Positions 41,613-51,291 of a DNA stretch of 64,000 nt are shown here, one piece after another. The stretch spans positions 37,044 to 101,043 of the forward strand of contig CACLNT010000001.1 of the NCBI GenBank assembly GCA_902608385.1. The letters are read 5' to 3'. Below the pieces are notes generated by a model that saw only the letters and a program-made list of their open reading frames with translations, did no database searches and was not told the origin of the DNA. The DNA comes from an uncultured Pelagibacteraceae bacterium. GTDB taxonomy: Bacteria; Pseudomonadota; Alphaproteobacteria; Pelagibacterales; Pelagibacteraceae. The stretch's first letter is position 1, and every line of letters begins with the position of its first letter. Made by a program: the position numbers and the translations under genes.

Positions 41613-43309
41613 GCCAATCTAAAAAAAGTCTAACAGGTGGCGAAGCTGCGGTTAGATCATTAAAAAAAGAAAAAGTTAAACACGTATTTGGTTTAATTGG
41701 TTCTGCTACAATGGAAATGTTTGATGCTCTTTATCATGAAAAAAATATAAAATTTATTGGCGTTCGTGATGAAAGAACTGGAACACACATGGCGGATGGG
41801 TACGCAAGGGCGTCTAATCAACCAGGTATAATAATTGCTGGGCAAAATGGTCCTGGTGCTACAAATTTAGTTACTGGGCTTGCGCAAGCGAAAGCAGCTT
41901 TTTCTCCAGTTGTTTCAATTGCAGGATCGTATTCTACAAAAGATAAAATGGAAGATGCTTTTCAAGGTCTTGACCAACAATCTTTGTTTAAACCAGTAAC
42001 AAAAAAAACTTGGACAATAAAAAATGCTAAAGAAATCCCAAAAACTTTCAGTGATGCTTTTAAATTAACAATGTCACCTAGAAGAGGTCCTGTATGTATT
42101 AATTTACCAAGAAATATTTTAGCTAATAAAGAAAATTTTAAAATTAATGAAAAGAATCAATCTTTTGATAATCAAAATTCAACCAAAGCTAAATTTAACT
42201 ATATAAAAAAAGCTGTAAAAATTATTAGTAATTCAAACAAGATTGTTATTATCGCTGGTGGTGGAATTAAATATACATCAAAATATAAAAATGTAATTAG
42301 ATTGGCAGAATTTTTAAATGCACCCATGGTTACTGCAGCTGGACATGGAGATGCTATACCATTTAGTCATAAACTAAATGCAGGACAAATGGGACCAAGA
42401 GGAAATCCAGTTGCATCTAAATTGGTTAAAGAAGCAAGCGTAATAATTGCTCTTGGAACAAGACTGGGATTTAATTCAACTTTTTATTCTTACGAAAATA
42501 TAAATAAAAGAGCAAAGATCATACAAATTGAATTAGAAAAAAGTATGATAGGAAGATATTTTCCTGTAGCAGTAGGAATTTATGGGGATGCTGCCACAGT
42601 TGCAGATCAATTATATAAAGAAATAAAAAAGCAAAATATTATTTTAAATATAAAAAAATGGACCAACAGCTATTTAATTGAAAGAAAAAAATTTTTACTT
42701 AACAGAGACAAATTTAAACAGAAAAATTTTCCTATTCAACCCAAAGGTTTGTTTAAACAACTAAGACAAGTGCTTCCTAAAAAATCTGTAATAACTTTAG
42801 ATGCAGGCACTCTGTGCTTGCAAGCTACAGATGCACTTGAATACTATGATCCTCCTTCTTTGTTTACTCCCTTAGACTTTGGTTTAGTTGGTTTTTCTTT
42901 TGCGTGTGGTTTAGGTGTAAAAGTTGCAAAACCAAATAAAAAAGTTATTAGCCTTATGGGGGATGGAGGTTTTGGAATGACAGTTTCAGAATTAAGTACA
43001 GCTGTAGAATATGGAATTAATACGATTACTATAGTTATGAACAATAAAAGCTGGGGAGCCGAAAAAGCTTACCAAAAAGATTTTTATGGAAAAAGATATT
43101 TAGGAGCCGACATTAGTAGTCCGCCATTTGATAAAGTTGCAAAACTTTATGGTGCTAAAGGTTTTAAGGTTAAAAAAGTTTCAGAAATAAACCAAGCAGT
43201 TAGAGAAGCCTTAAAAATAAATAAACCTGTGGTCATTGATGTTGATGTAGATCCAAAAGCACTATACAGTTTTAGAAGAGATAGTTTTAAACATAGATCA
43301 AAACAATGA
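41609..43309 (+). CDS. ThDP-dependent enzyme, acetolactate-synthase-like
   Basis: 566 residues with the three domains of the thiamine-diphosphate decarboxylase/synthase family. Catalytic Glu is E55 (RDERTGTHMADGYAR), and the ThDP/Mg motif begins at D452 in GDGGFGM with the closing IVMNNKSWG. Acetolactate synthase, sulfoacetaldehyde acetyltransferase, glyoxylate carboligase and benzoylformate decarboxylase share this fold; no regulatory subunit is near, and the catabolic setting argues against valine synthesis. GTG start overlaps the LLM stop by 4 bp. Reaction unknown, probably cleavage or joining of a keto acid or sulfonate. Confidence 0.85.
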   Translation: MSQSKKSLTGGEAAVRSLKKEKVKHVFGLIGSATMEMFDALYHEKNIKFIGVRDERTGTHMADGYARASNQPGIIIAGQNGPGATNLVTGLAQAKAAFSPVVSIAGSYSTKDKMEDAFQGLDQQSLFKPVTKKTWTIKNAKEIPKTFSDAFKLTMSPRRGPVCINLPRNILANKENFKINEKNQSFDNQNSTKAKFNYIKKAVKIISNSNKIVIIAGGGIKYTSKYKNVIRLAEFLNAPMVTAAGHGDAIPFSHKLNAGQMGPRGNPVASKLVKEASVIIALGTRLGFNSTFYSYENINKRAKIIQIELEKSMIGRYFPVAVGIYGDAATVADQLYKEIKKQNIILNIKKWTNSYLIERKKFLLNRDKFKQKNFPIQPKGLFKQLRQVLPKKSVITLDAGTLCLQATDALEYYDPPSLFTPLDFGLVGFSFACGLGVKVAKPNKKVISLMGDGGFGMTVSELSTAVEYGINTITIVMNNKSWGAEKAYQKDFYGKRYLGADISSPPFDKVAKLYGAKGFKVKKVSEINQAVREALKINKPVVIDVDVDPKALYSFRRDSFKHRSKQ

Positions 43310-43893
43310 AATTAGAATTAAGAAAGTTTGCAAAATTTGTTGATAAGACATTTATTGAAGGTGGTAAAGAAGCAAAAGAACCTGTCTTGCTAGTTTCTGT
43401 TGCGGCAGTTTTTAAAAATCCTTGGGATGGTCAAGGATTTGTTGAAGATTTAAAACCCATAATTTTAGATTTAGCTCCAAAACTTGGCGATATTTTAGTT
43501 CCAGAATTAATAAAAGAAATTGGTTCGCCAGAAAAAATTCTAGCTTATGGCAAAGCAGGAATTGTAGGATTAAATGGTGAGATTGAGCATGCATCTGCAT
43601 TTATTCATACTTTAAGATTTGGAAATAAATTTAGAGATGCGGTAGGTGGAACATCATATTTAAGTTTTACTAATACAAGAGGACCTGCGGGATCAAAAAT
43701 TTCTATACCAATGATGCACAAAAAAGATTCTGGTTTAAGACCATATTATCTAACACATGAATTTACCATTCATGATGCTCCATTTGATAATGAAATAGTA
43801 ATTGCTATTGGTGGTGCTTCTAGTGGAAGAGCGCATGCAAGAACTGGTGATAGATATCAAGATATGAAAGAAATGGGCATTGAAACAAAATAA
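43306..43893 (+). CDS. AA_synth (DUF1185) family protein
   Basis: 195 residues matching, by pattern, the small family named amino acid synthesis protein (PF06684). Visible: NPWDGQGFVEDL, YGKAGIVGLNGEIEHASAFIH, and GGASSGRAHARTGDRYQD. Members cluster with catabolic genes for heterocycles and amides in other bacteria; the biochemical role is not settled. It overlaps the ThDP gene by 4 bp and is followed 5 bp later by an alpha/beta hydrolase, so it belongs to the same pathway. Ring-opening or amide hydrolysis has been suggested for such settings, as inference. Confidence 0.78.
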   Translation: MKLELRKFAKFVDKTFIEGGKEAKEPVLLVSVAAVFKNPWDGQGFVEDLKPIILDLAPKLGDILVPELIKEIGSPEKILAYGKAGIVGLNGEIEHASAFIHTLRFGNKFRDAVGGTSYLSFTNTRGPAGSKISIPMMHKKDSGLRPYYLTHEFTIHDAPFDNEIVIAIGGASSGRAHARTGDRYQDMKEMGIETK

Positions 43894-43898
43894 TTTAA

Positions 43899-44672
43899 AT
43901 GATCAATGCTAAAGATTCAAAAGATACTTTCTATATTCTAAATAAAAAAGAAAATACCCCAATAGTTTTAATTCACGGTGTAGGACTTAATCATAAAATT
44001 TGGGAACCTCAAATCAATTCATTCAACAATACTGTATTAGTGTATGATATTTTAGGTCATGGAAACACGCCATTAACAAAACCACAAATAAGTTTTGATG
44101 ATTTTTCCTTACAATTACTAAATTTAATTGATGAACTAAAATTTGAAAAAATACATTTAGTTGGTTTTTCAATTGGTTCATTAATAGCAAGAAATTTTGC
44201 TTCTAAATATAATAATAGATTAGAGTCTTTAACTTTACTTTGCTCAGTTTTTCAAAGAAGCAATGAACAACAGCAAATAGTTAATGATAGATTTGAATTA
44301 TCAAAAAAAAGTAGATCTTTATCAAAACAAGCTCTTAAGAGATGGTTTACAGATGATTATATAAATAAAAATCCAAATATTTATGAAAAAATTTGTTCTA
44401 TGCTTGAAGAAAATGATATGGAAAATTTCTTAAAAGTTTATGAACTGTTCGTTAAACACCAAGATAATGAAATATTTGAAAATATAAAAACCAAAACACT
44501 AGTTATAACTGGAGAAAACGATATTGGATCAACTCCAGAAATGTCTAAAAATTTAAGTAAAAAAATCGCTAATTCTAAAGTTAAAATAATAAGTAATGGA
44601 AAACATCTCTGTAGTATTGAGTGTGCAGATGATGTAAATAACGCTATTAAGGAACATATAAAAAATGACTAA
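43899..44672 (+). CDS. Alpha/beta hydrolase (enol-lactonase-like)
   Basis: 257 residues. Oxyanion block LIHGVGLNHKIW, nucleophile S91 in VGFSIGS, Asp and His in ITGENDIGSTPE and NGKHLCSIE. Resembles 3-oxoadipate enol-lactonase and related esterases. A paralogue of similar size lies at 49468 on the opposite strand. It overlaps the aldehyde dehydrogenase by 8 bp. Likely hydrolyses an ester, lactone or amide intermediate. Confidence 0.85.
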   Translation: MINAKDSKDTFYILNKKENTPIVLIHGVGLNHKIWEPQINSFNNTVLVYDILGHGNTPLTKPQISFDDFSLQLLNLIDELKFEKIHLVGFSIGSLIARNFASKYNNRLESLTLLCSVFQRSNEQQQIVNDRFELSKKSRSLSKQALKRWFTDDYINKNPNIYEKICSMLEENDMENFLKVYELFVKHQDNEIFENIKTKTLVITGENDIGSTPEMSKNLSKKIANSKVKIISNGKHLCSIECADDVNNAIKEHIKND

Positions 44673-46146
44673 ACTTAAACAGTATAAAATGTTTATCGAT
44701 GGAGAATGGGTAGACTCTGATACTAAAAAAACTTTTGAAACTTTAAATCCAGAAAATAATAAGCCATGGGCTGTAGTTCCTGAAGCAAGCGTAAATGATG
44801 TTGATAGGGCTGTGAAAGCAGCACAGAAAGCATTTGAAGGAGAATGGCCAAAGTTACTTCCAAGAGAAAGAGGCAAATATTTAAGAGCGATAGCAGATAA
44901 GCTTAGAAAAAATGCTGAGTTGCTTGGAGAAATTGAAACTATTGATACTGGAAAATTATTTAGAGAAACAAAAAAGCAAGCAAACTATATTGCAGAATAT
45001 TATGACTATTATGCTGGTATGGCAGATAAAGTTGAAGGAACAGTTTTGCCTATAGATAAACCAAATATTCAAGCAATAACTACGAGAGTACCAATAGGTG
45101 TTATAGCTGCGATTATTCCTTGGAACTCACAGATGTTATTAACAGTAACTAAGCTGGCCCCAGCTTTAGCAATGGGAAATACCGTTGTTATAAAATCATC
45201 CGAACTAGCACCTGCAGTATTATTTGAGTTTGCAAAATTAATTGAAGAAACAGGAATACCAAAGGGTGTTGTAAATGTTATTACAGGTTTTGGTGATCCA
45301 TGTGGAAAGGCTCTAACAACTCATAATTTAGTTGAAAAAATTGCTTTTACAGGTGGTCCAGAAACTGCGAGACACATAATTAGAAATTCAGCTGAAAATT
45401 TATCTGAAGTAAGCTTAGAACTTGGAGGAAAAAGCCCTGTAGCAGTATTTGAAGATGCACATAAAGAAAATGCAATAAATGGAATTACCGCAGGAATTTT
45501 TGGTGCAAGTGGCCAAAGTTGTATTGCTGGTTCAAGACTTTATTTACAAAAAGGAATTTATAACGAATTTTTAGATAAGCTTGCTGAAAGAGCAAAAAAA
45601 ATAAAAATTGGTGCGCCAATGGATCCTGAAAGTGAAATGGGACCAATAAGTAATTTTAAACAATTAGAGATAATAGAAAAAAATATTAAATTAACTGTAG
45701 AGCAAGGTGGAAAAATTAAATGTGGAGGTAAAAGACATTCGTTTTCGAACGAAGGATACTATTTTCCTCCAACAATTATTGAATGTGACAATCATAATCT
45801 TCCAACAGCAGAAAATGAACTCTTTGGACCAATACTATCTGTAATGAAATTTGAAAATGAAGAAGATGTAATAAATAAAATGAATGATAACCAATATGGT
45901 TTATCTTCTGCAGTTTATACAAGCGACTTTTCAAGAGGTATGAGGGTTTCAAAGGCAATTAGAGCAGGAATCACATTTGTGAATACTTATAGATTAATAT
46001 CCCCATCTGCTCCATTTGGTGGAATGAAAGATAGTGGCTATGGCAAAGAAGCAGGTATTGAGTCTATAAAAGATTACACAAGAGTAAAAACAACTTGGTA
46101 TTATACATCAGACAAGCCAACTCTTGATCCTTTTTCAATGAGATAA
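44665..46146 (+). CDS. Aldehyde dehydrogenase
   Basis: 493 residues, standard NAD(P)-dependent family. Catalytic C286 in GQSCIAGSR, general base E252 in LELGGKSP, cofactor block IIPWNSQMLLTVTKLAPALA and IAFTGGPETA. Similar to betaine-aldehyde, hydroxymuconic-semialdehyde and related dehydrogenases. It sits between a hydrolase and a permease, last enzymatic step of the + strand operon. Substrate not fixed. Confidence 0.92.
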   Translation: MTKLKQYKMFIDGEWVDSDTKKTFETLNPENNKPWAVVPEASVNDVDRAVKAAQKAFEGEWPKLLPRERGKYLRAIADKLRKNAELLGEIETIDTGKLFRETKKQANYIAEYYDYYAGMADKVEGTVLPIDKPNIQAITTRVPIGVIAAIIPWNSQMLLTVTKLAPALAMGNTVVIKSSELAPAVLFEFAKLIEETGIPKGVVNVITGFGDPCGKALTTHNLVEKIAFTGGPETARHIIRNSAENLSEVSLELGGKSPVAVFEDAHKENAINGITAGIFGASGQSCIAGSRLYLQKGIYNEFLDKLAERAKKIKIGAPMDPESEMGPISNFKQLEIIEKNIKLTVEQGGKIKCGGKRHSFSNEGYYFPPTIIECDNHNLPTAENELFGPILSVMKFENEEDVINKMNDNQYGLSSAVYTSDFSRGMRVSKAIRAGITFVNTYRLISPSAPFGGMKDSGYGKEAGIESIKDYTRVKTTWYYTSDKPTLDPFSMR

Positions 46147-46148
46147 AA

Positions 46149-47006
46149 TTGTCTTTTAAACATACAGCATTAATTATTTTAGTAATGTTCTTTTTAGGAA
46201 GTGCATATCCTATAGGTAAATTTGGTTTAAATGCGTCTCTTAATCCAATTTTATTTGGAGCTTTAAGAATGGGTATAGTTTTTTTATGCTTAATTCCTTT
46301 CTGTAAAATAAAAATTCCTCAAAAAAAATATTATATACCTCTTTTGGGGTTTTCAATATGTATGGGTGCTGGAGTAAATATGTTTTTATATTTATCATTA
46401 GATGTTGCCTCACTCTTGGCTCCTATTACGATTGGTGCTCAACTATCAATTCCTTTTGCAATTATTTTGAGTTCTTTGTTTCTTGGTGAAAGTATAAGTT
46501 TCAAAAAATGGATTTTAATTTTTACATCATTTTTGGGCATAGTTTTAATTGCGTTTGATCCAAAAATCTCAGAAGAAATTTTAGCAACATTGTTAATTTT
46601 TGCTATGGCATTTTTCTATGGCTTATCACAAGTTTTCTCGAGACACCTCAAAGAACTCGATGTAAAATTTACTAATGCTTTTATGGGTTTGGTTGGCTTT
46701 ATTATACTAATTATTATTTCTCAGTTGTTTGAAGGAAATGTAATTCATCAATTAATTAATATTGATACAAGTGGATGGATCGCCGTTTTATATGCTGGAG
46801 CTATAATTTCAATATTTGGACACATGATGATGTTTTATTTATATAAATTCTATCCAGTTGGAATGGTTTTGCCTTTTTATGCTCTTTTTCCAGTTTTTGG
46901 ATTACTTCTAATTTTTTTAATTTTTAGAGAAATTCCAACGCTCATAATGGTCACTGGTGGTATTATTGTAATAACTTCAGTCTTTTTACTCAATAAAACG
47001 AGATAA
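46149..47006 (+). CDS. EamA/DMT-family permease
   Basis: 285 residues with ten helices; GSAYPIGKFGLNASLNPI opens the first repeat and GMVLPFYALFPVFGLLLI the last. The start is TTG 46149, two bases after the dehydrogenase stop with GAGA upstream. Probable transporter for the compound handled by the operon or an exporter of a product. The ABC binding protein begins 75 bp later. Confidence 0.78.
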   Translation: MSFKHTALIILVMFFLGSAYPIGKFGLNASLNPILFGALRMGIVFLCLIPFCKIKIPQKKYYIPLLGFSICMGAGVNMFLYLSLDVASLLAPITIGAQLSIPFAIILSSLFLGESISFKKWILIFTSFLGIVLIAFDPKISEEILATLLIFAMAFFYGLSQVFSRHLKELDVKFTNAFMGLVGFIILIIISQLFEGNVIHQLINIDTSGWIAVLYAGAIISIFGHMMMFYLYKFYPVGMVLPFYALFPVFGLLLIFLIFREIPTLIMVTGGIIVITSVFLLNKTR

Positions 47007-47080
47007 TTTACTTATTGAAAAAATATACCAGTAAGATTTACTTTATTTTTTATAAATTGTTAACAATTAATGAGGGTACA

Positions 47081-48262
47081 ATGAAAAAACTATTTATTGC
47101 TGCATTTATATTTGTTTCGACTTTTACAACAAGTACTTTTGCAGATATTAAAATGGGAGTTATTTTAGGATTTACTGGTCCTATTGAATCTCTTACTCCT
47201 GCTATGGCAGCCTCTGCTGAGCTTGCTTTTAAAGAAGCTTCAGATTCAGGCGCGTTATTAGGCGGAAAAACGATCACTCCAGTAAGAGCAGACTCAACTT
47301 GTGTTGACTCAGCTGCGGCTCAATCAGCGGCAGAAGGTCTAGTTTCACAAGGTGTAGCTGCAATTATGGGAGCTGACTGTTCAGGTGTAACTGGGGCTAT
47401 TGCAACAAACGTTGCAGTACCTAATGGAGTTGTAATGATTTCACCATCAGCAACATCTCCTGGTTTAACAGATCTAGCTGACAACGGTTTCTTTTTTAGA
47501 ACTGCACCATCAGATGCAAGAGGTGGACAAATTCTAGCTGATATCACTAAAGATAGAGGAATTAAAAGCGTTGCAGTTACTTACACTAACAACGACTACG
47601 GAAAAGGTTTAGCAGATGTTTATGAAGCTGCTTGTAAAGCTCATGGTATCAAAGTAACTACTGTTGCAGCTCATGAGGATGGAAAAGCTGACTATTCTGC
47701 AGAAGTTGCTACACTTGCTTCAGCAGGTGGTGATGCAGTTGCTGTAATTGGTTATCTAGACCAAGGTGGTAAAGGAATAATCCAAGGTTCTTTGGACTCT
47801 GGTGCGTTTGATACATTTATTTTATCAGACGGTATGATCGGAGATTCTTTAACTGATGCATTTGGAAAAAGCTTAAGCAAATCTTTTGGTTCTTTACCAG
47901 GTTCAACTGGAAAAGGAGCAGGAGTATTTGCTAAAGTAGCAGGTGCAGCTGGTATTGATCCTACTGGACCTTACACTGGAGAATCTTACGATGCAGCAGC
48001 TTTGATCGTTCTTGCTATGCAAGCTGGCGGTTCTGCTGATAGAGCTTCAATTGCTAAAAACGTAATGGCAGTTGCAAATGGTCCTGGTAAGAAAATTTAT
48101 CCAGGACAACTTAAAAAGGCTTTAGATTTATTAGCAAAAGGTAAAGCAGTTGACTACGAAGGCGCAACTGGAGTTACTTTTACTGACGTAGGAGAAGCTT
48201 TTGGTTCTTTCTTAGAAAAAGAAGTTAAAAACGGAAAATTTGAAACTAAAAAACAAAGATAA
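47081..48262 (+). CDS. livK: ABC transporter periplasmic binding protein, branched-chain amino acid type
   Basis: 393 residues. Signal peptide about 1-21 (ends TSTFA before DIK). Periplasmic type I fold with GVILGFTGPIESLTPAM, IMGADCSGVTGAIA, SPSATSPGLTDLA and NNDYGKGLADVY; family 5 binding proteins (Leu/Ile/Val, amides, urea). Start at ATG 47081, preceded by GAGGGTACA. Codon and base use look less AT-rich than neighbours, as expected for a highly expressed binding protein. It works with LivMHFG on the opposite strand (51292-55175). A strong terminator follows. Ligand may be the pathway compound instead of leucine. Confidence 0.92.
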   Translation: MKKLFIAAFIFVSTFTTSTFADIKMGVILGFTGPIESLTPAMAASAELAFKEASDSGALLGGKTITPVRADSTCVDSAAAQSAAEGLVSQGVAAIMGADCSGVTGAIATNVAVPNGVVMISPSATSPGLTDLADNGFFFRTAPSDARGGQILADITKDRGIKSVAVTYTNNDYGKGLADVYEAACKAHGIKVTTVAAHEDGKADYSAEVATLASAGGDAVAVIGYLDQGGKGIIQGSLDSGAFDTFILSDGMIGDSLTDAFGKSLSKSFGSLPGSTGKGAGVFAKVAGAAGIDPTGPYTGESYDAAALIVLAMQAGGSADRASIAKNVMAVANGPGKKIYPGQLKKALDLLAKGKAVDYEGATGVTFTDVGEAFGSFLEKEVKNGKFETKKQR

Positions 48263-48275
48263 TATCTAAATTTAT

Positions 48276-48310
48276 AAACCTCAGCGGTGTAAACTGCTGA
48301 GGTTTTTTTT
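48276..48310 (+). terminator. Strong intrinsic terminator after livK
   Basis: AAACCTCAGC (48276-48285) and GCTGAGGTTT (48296-48305) form a 10-bp stem with a 10-nt loop and run into eight T (48303-48310). It ends the binding-protein transcript and may also stop transcription of the converging MFS gene. Confidence 0.9.
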
Positions 48311-49475
48311 ATTGATTCAGCCCTTCAGCTCTAAAAGTCAAGTAAACTATTAAAATTAAAAACGGAATACATATTAAGTTCATAGTTGCCCAACTAGTTA
48401 AGCTTAGCAATATTCCAGCAGATAAACTTGCTAGTGCCATTGTAGTAAATACAATTAAATCATTAATCCCTTGTACTCTAAATTTCTCTTCTTCTTTATA
48501 AGTTAAAACAACTAAACTAGTTCCAGAAATAAATAAAAAATTCCACCCTAATCCTAAAAATATTAGTGCCACCATATAATTTGCATATGTTTGTTCAAAT
48601 AAACTTAAAATTATTGTTATGACATAAAACAAAACACCTACATAAATTATATTACTGTGCCCAAACTTTTTAATTAAATGTCCTGTAATTAATGATGGAA
48701 GAAACATAGCTACTAGATGAAATTGAAGAACCAAACCTGTTTTTTCTAAACTCATTTTTTCCATCACATGCATACTTAAGGGTGTTGCAGTCATTAAAAA
48801 TGACATTACAGCATAAGCAAATGCAGCAGCAACTATTGCTTGCAAAAATCTTGGTTGAAAAATTATTTCAGACAATCTTCGTCCATTGTATTTATTATTA
48901 AAATCTATTTTTATTTTTTCATTATTTTTATAAAAAATAAAAAATATTGCTGGCATAAAAGTAAATGCAGCAAGTAAAAGATAAGAACCAACGTATAAAT
49001 GATCAGGTATAAGATTTTTTGTATAGTTTGCTAAAGTTATACCTAAAAAGGATGAAACGATTCCAGCTAACATTAAAATAGAAATAGCTTTTGGTACTTT
49101 TTCTTTCTCTACACTTTCTGCTGCTGCAAAACGATATTGATGAGCAAAAGCTAACCCCAAACCAAGAATTAAGTGTGAGATACAAAATAAAATAAAGTTT
49201 TGTTGAATAATAGAGAAAACAGCTAATAAACAAGTCGCTGAACTTGCTAAAGCTCCAAAAATAAAACCTAACCTTCGTCCTATTTTGCCCATAATTTTTG
49301 CTGCTAAAATAGTAAAAATTGCAGTACCAACAACTGCTAAAGCTGTAGGTAATGTTGATAAAGACTTTATAGAAGTAATTTGTGATCCAACAATTCCGCT
49401 TAAAAAAACTGTAATAATATTAACTGTAAATCCAAAAACCTGACTGATGGCTAATATACTAAGATTTTTATTCAT
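48309..49475 (-). CDS. MFS transporter
   Basis: 388 residues, about twelve helices. Loop between helices 2 and 3 reads MGKIGRRLGFIFGA, a form of the family's Gly-Arg-Arg loop; C-terminal half has GHLIKKFGHSNIIYVG. Start set at ATG 49473-49475 with GAG seven bases upstream; a TTG 12 bp earlier is less likely. It overlaps the upstream hydrolase stop by 8 bp. Substrate unknown; in an operon with the hydrolase, LLM and ABC genes it may export or import a pathway intermediate. Confidence 0.78.
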   Translation of the reverse strand: MNKNLSILAISQVFGFTVNIITVFLSGIVGSQITSIKSLSTLPTALAVVGTAIFTILAAKIMGKIGRRLGFIFGALASSATCLLAVFSIIQQNFILFCISHLILGLGLAFAHQYRFAAAESVEKEKVPKAISILMLAGIVSSFLGITLANYTKNLIPDHLYVGSYLLLAAFTFMPAIFFIFYKNNEKIKIDFNNKYNGRRLSEIIFQPRFLQAIVAAAFAYAVMSFLMTATPLSMHVMEKMSLEKTGLVLQFHLVAMFLPSLITGHLIKKFGHSNIIYVGVLFYVITIILSLFEQTYANYMVALIFLGLGWNFLFISGTSLVVLTYKEEEKFRVQGINDLIVFTTMALASLSAGILLSLTSWATMNLICIPFLILIVYLTFRAEGLNQ

Positions 49476-50241
49476 TAATGAACTCAATTAAACTTTCTGC
49501 TACTTCGTTCGGTGCCTCAATTAAAAAAGAATGTTTGTATTTTGGTAAAATTACTAATTTAGAATCTTTTATTTCATTAGCCATAATTTCATTATGCTCT
49601 GGACTACAGCCACTATCATTTTCTCCTGTCAAAAGCAAACATGGTTTAGAAATATTCTTTAACCATGGAAGCATTTCTGTTTTTGCATATATTTTAAAAA
49701 CATTAAGAAAGACTTCAGGATCAGTATCTACAACTTGTTTTAATCTTCTCTGAACTAATTCAGGATTGTTTTTAATAAATTCATCGGTAAACCACCTATT
49801 GGTTAAAGTTTGTAATGTTTTCTCTATTCCATTTTTTTCCATTTCATAAATTACATTCCATACTTTTTTAGAATCCTCTTCTGATCTTCCAGCAACAGTA
49901 GATAATAAACCTAATGAAATTGTATTTTTTGGAAACTTTAAAGCGTAGGCTGGCACAATCATTCCTCCTAATGAGTGTCCAGCAAAATGTGCTTTTTCAA
50001 ATTTTGTTTTTTCTCTAATTCTTTCAAGATCAAGGACTAACTCATCTAAAGTAAAATTTTTATGTGTTACTTGAGATTTTCCATGACCTCTAAGATCATA
50101 AGTTACTACGGTAAAATGTTTTGATAATTTTGGTAACACGAATCTCCAGGCGTCTTCTGCTGCACCTATTCCATGTGTTAAAAATAATGGAGGTCCTGAT
50201 CCAGTTATTGAATAGTGACAATCAACAGCTGACGTTGTCAC
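49468..50241 (-). CDS. Alpha/beta hydrolase (enol-lactonase-like)
   Basis: 257 residues. LTHGIGAAEDAWRFVLP oxyanion block, nucleophile Ser in AGHSLGGM, Asp in LTGENDSGCSPE, His in YKHSFLIE. Same size and block order as the hydrolase at 43899, with local similarity such as RWFTDE/D and LLTGEND, so the two are probably paralogues. GTG start 50241, 3 bp after the LLM stop. Likely acts on an ester or lactone. Confidence 0.85.
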   Translation of the reverse strand: MTTSAVDCHYSITGSGPPLFLTHGIGAAEDAWRFVLPKLSKHFTVVTYDLRGHGKSQVTHKNFTLDELVLDLERIREKTKFEKAHFAGHSLGGMIVPAYALKFPKNTISLGLLSTVAGRSEEDSKKVWNVIYEMEKNGIEKTLQTLTNRWFTDEFIKNNPELVQRRLKQVVDTDPEVFLNVFKIYAKTEMLPWLKNISKPCLLLTGENDSGCSPEHNEIMANEIKDSKLVILPKYKHSFLIEAPNEVAESLIEFINE

Positions 50242-50244
50242 TGT

Positions 50245-51279
50245 TTATGCTACCTGGCTGCTTGTTTTTTTAAAATAAGGTATTACCTCTTCACTTATAC
50301 GATGCATTGATTCAATCATTTCATTTTGACTCTGCCCAAAGCCAGCACTTACTATTATTTCGTCAACTCCTGCTTCTGCATAAATGCTTAATTTATCAAT
50401 CATTTCATTTGTTGGGCATATTAATAAATTTTCTGTCATTTCTTCTAAGCTTTGCTTCCTAGGTAATGGCTCTATTTTGCCTTTTGTAACTTTTCCTGGA
50501 CCAGTAAACATATTATCGAAGCGTTTATAATATCCGTATGCTAATTTATTTTTTTCTTTTGCATCTTTTGAATCTTTTGCAGCAAAAGCCATTCTTTGCA
50601 TAGAAAGTTTTAATAATTTTCCTTCTTCACCTAATTCAGCACAACCTTCTTTAAATGCATTTACTCTTTCTTTTAATAATTCTTTAGTTCCAGACAGAAC
50701 TGTTGATTGCACATGAAACCCTCTTGAGGCTGCATTTTTTATACTATTAAGATCCATTGCAGCAATCATAATTGGTACTGGATTACTTATGGGTCTAGGC
50801 ATAATTGTTATTGGTTCAAAGTTATAGTATTTACCTTTATATGAAACTTCTTCTTCTTTTAATAACAACTTAAGAACATCTAAAGACTCAATAAATTTTT
50901 CTCTAGATATGTCTTTTGGAGTTCCTAGTCTTTTCATTTCCCATGCAAAAGCTCCACGACCTACTCCAAGAATTAATCTTCCCTCTGTTAAAATATCAGC
51001 AGTAGCAACTTCTCCAGCATAGGTTCTCATGTCATGCAAAGGAAGAACAACAACTCCAGTTGTAATTTTAATATCTTTTGTCAAAGCTGAAATCTTAACA
51101 GCCATCTGTAATGGAGAAGGCATCATTAAAAGATTTACTAAATGATGTTCGGGAATTGAAACTGTTTTGTAACCAAGTTTTTCTGCTAAGATTGCTTGAT
51201 CAATCATATTTTGAAAATGAACTTTTGATCCAATTGACGGATCGGGCATATAACTTGTTAAAAAATGGTTAAAATCCAT
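50245..51279 (-). CDS. LLM-class flavin-dependent monooxygenase
   Basis: 344 residues, luciferase-like fold. SIPEHHLVNLLMMPSPLQM and LTEGRLILGVGRGAFAWEM are the two family blocks; GVDEIIVSAGFGQSQ closes the barrel. Distinct from the 389-residue LLM at 40443, so a second oxidation step or another substrate. It lies directly downstream of livM by 12 bp, tying the monooxygenase to the importer. Flavin reductase is not seen nearby. Confidence 0.87.
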   Translation of the reverse strand: MDFNHFLTSYMPDPSIGSKVHFQNMIDQAILAEKLGYKTVSIPEHHLVNLLMMPSPLQMAVKISALTKDIKITTGVVVLPLHDMRTYAGEVATADILTEGRLILGVGRGAFAWEMKRLGTPKDISREKFIESLDVLKLLLKEEEVSYKGKYYNFEPITIMPRPISNPVPIMIAAMDLNSIKNAASRGFHVQSTVLSGTKELLKERVNAFKEGCAELGEEGKLLKLSMQRMAFAAKDSKDAKEKNKLAYGYYKRFDNMFTGPGKVTKGKIEPLPRKQSLEEMTENLLICPTNEMIDKLSIYAEAGVDEIIVSAGFGQSQNEMIESMHRISEEVIPYFKKTSSQVA

Positions 51280-51291
51280 AACTTAATTACA

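Noticed and set aside
41609..43309. Acetolactate synthase for valine/isoleucine synthesis
   Set aside because: No small regulatory subunit or ilv neighbours; the context is catabolic, so a different ThDP reaction is more likely.
47015..47080. Upstream extension of the binding protein
   Set aside because: The signal peptide starts at ATG 47081 after GAGGGTACA; the extension would bury it.
47050..47547. Open frames opposite the livK gene
   Set aside because: Shadows caused by codon bias of a highly expressed gene; no start signals or motifs.
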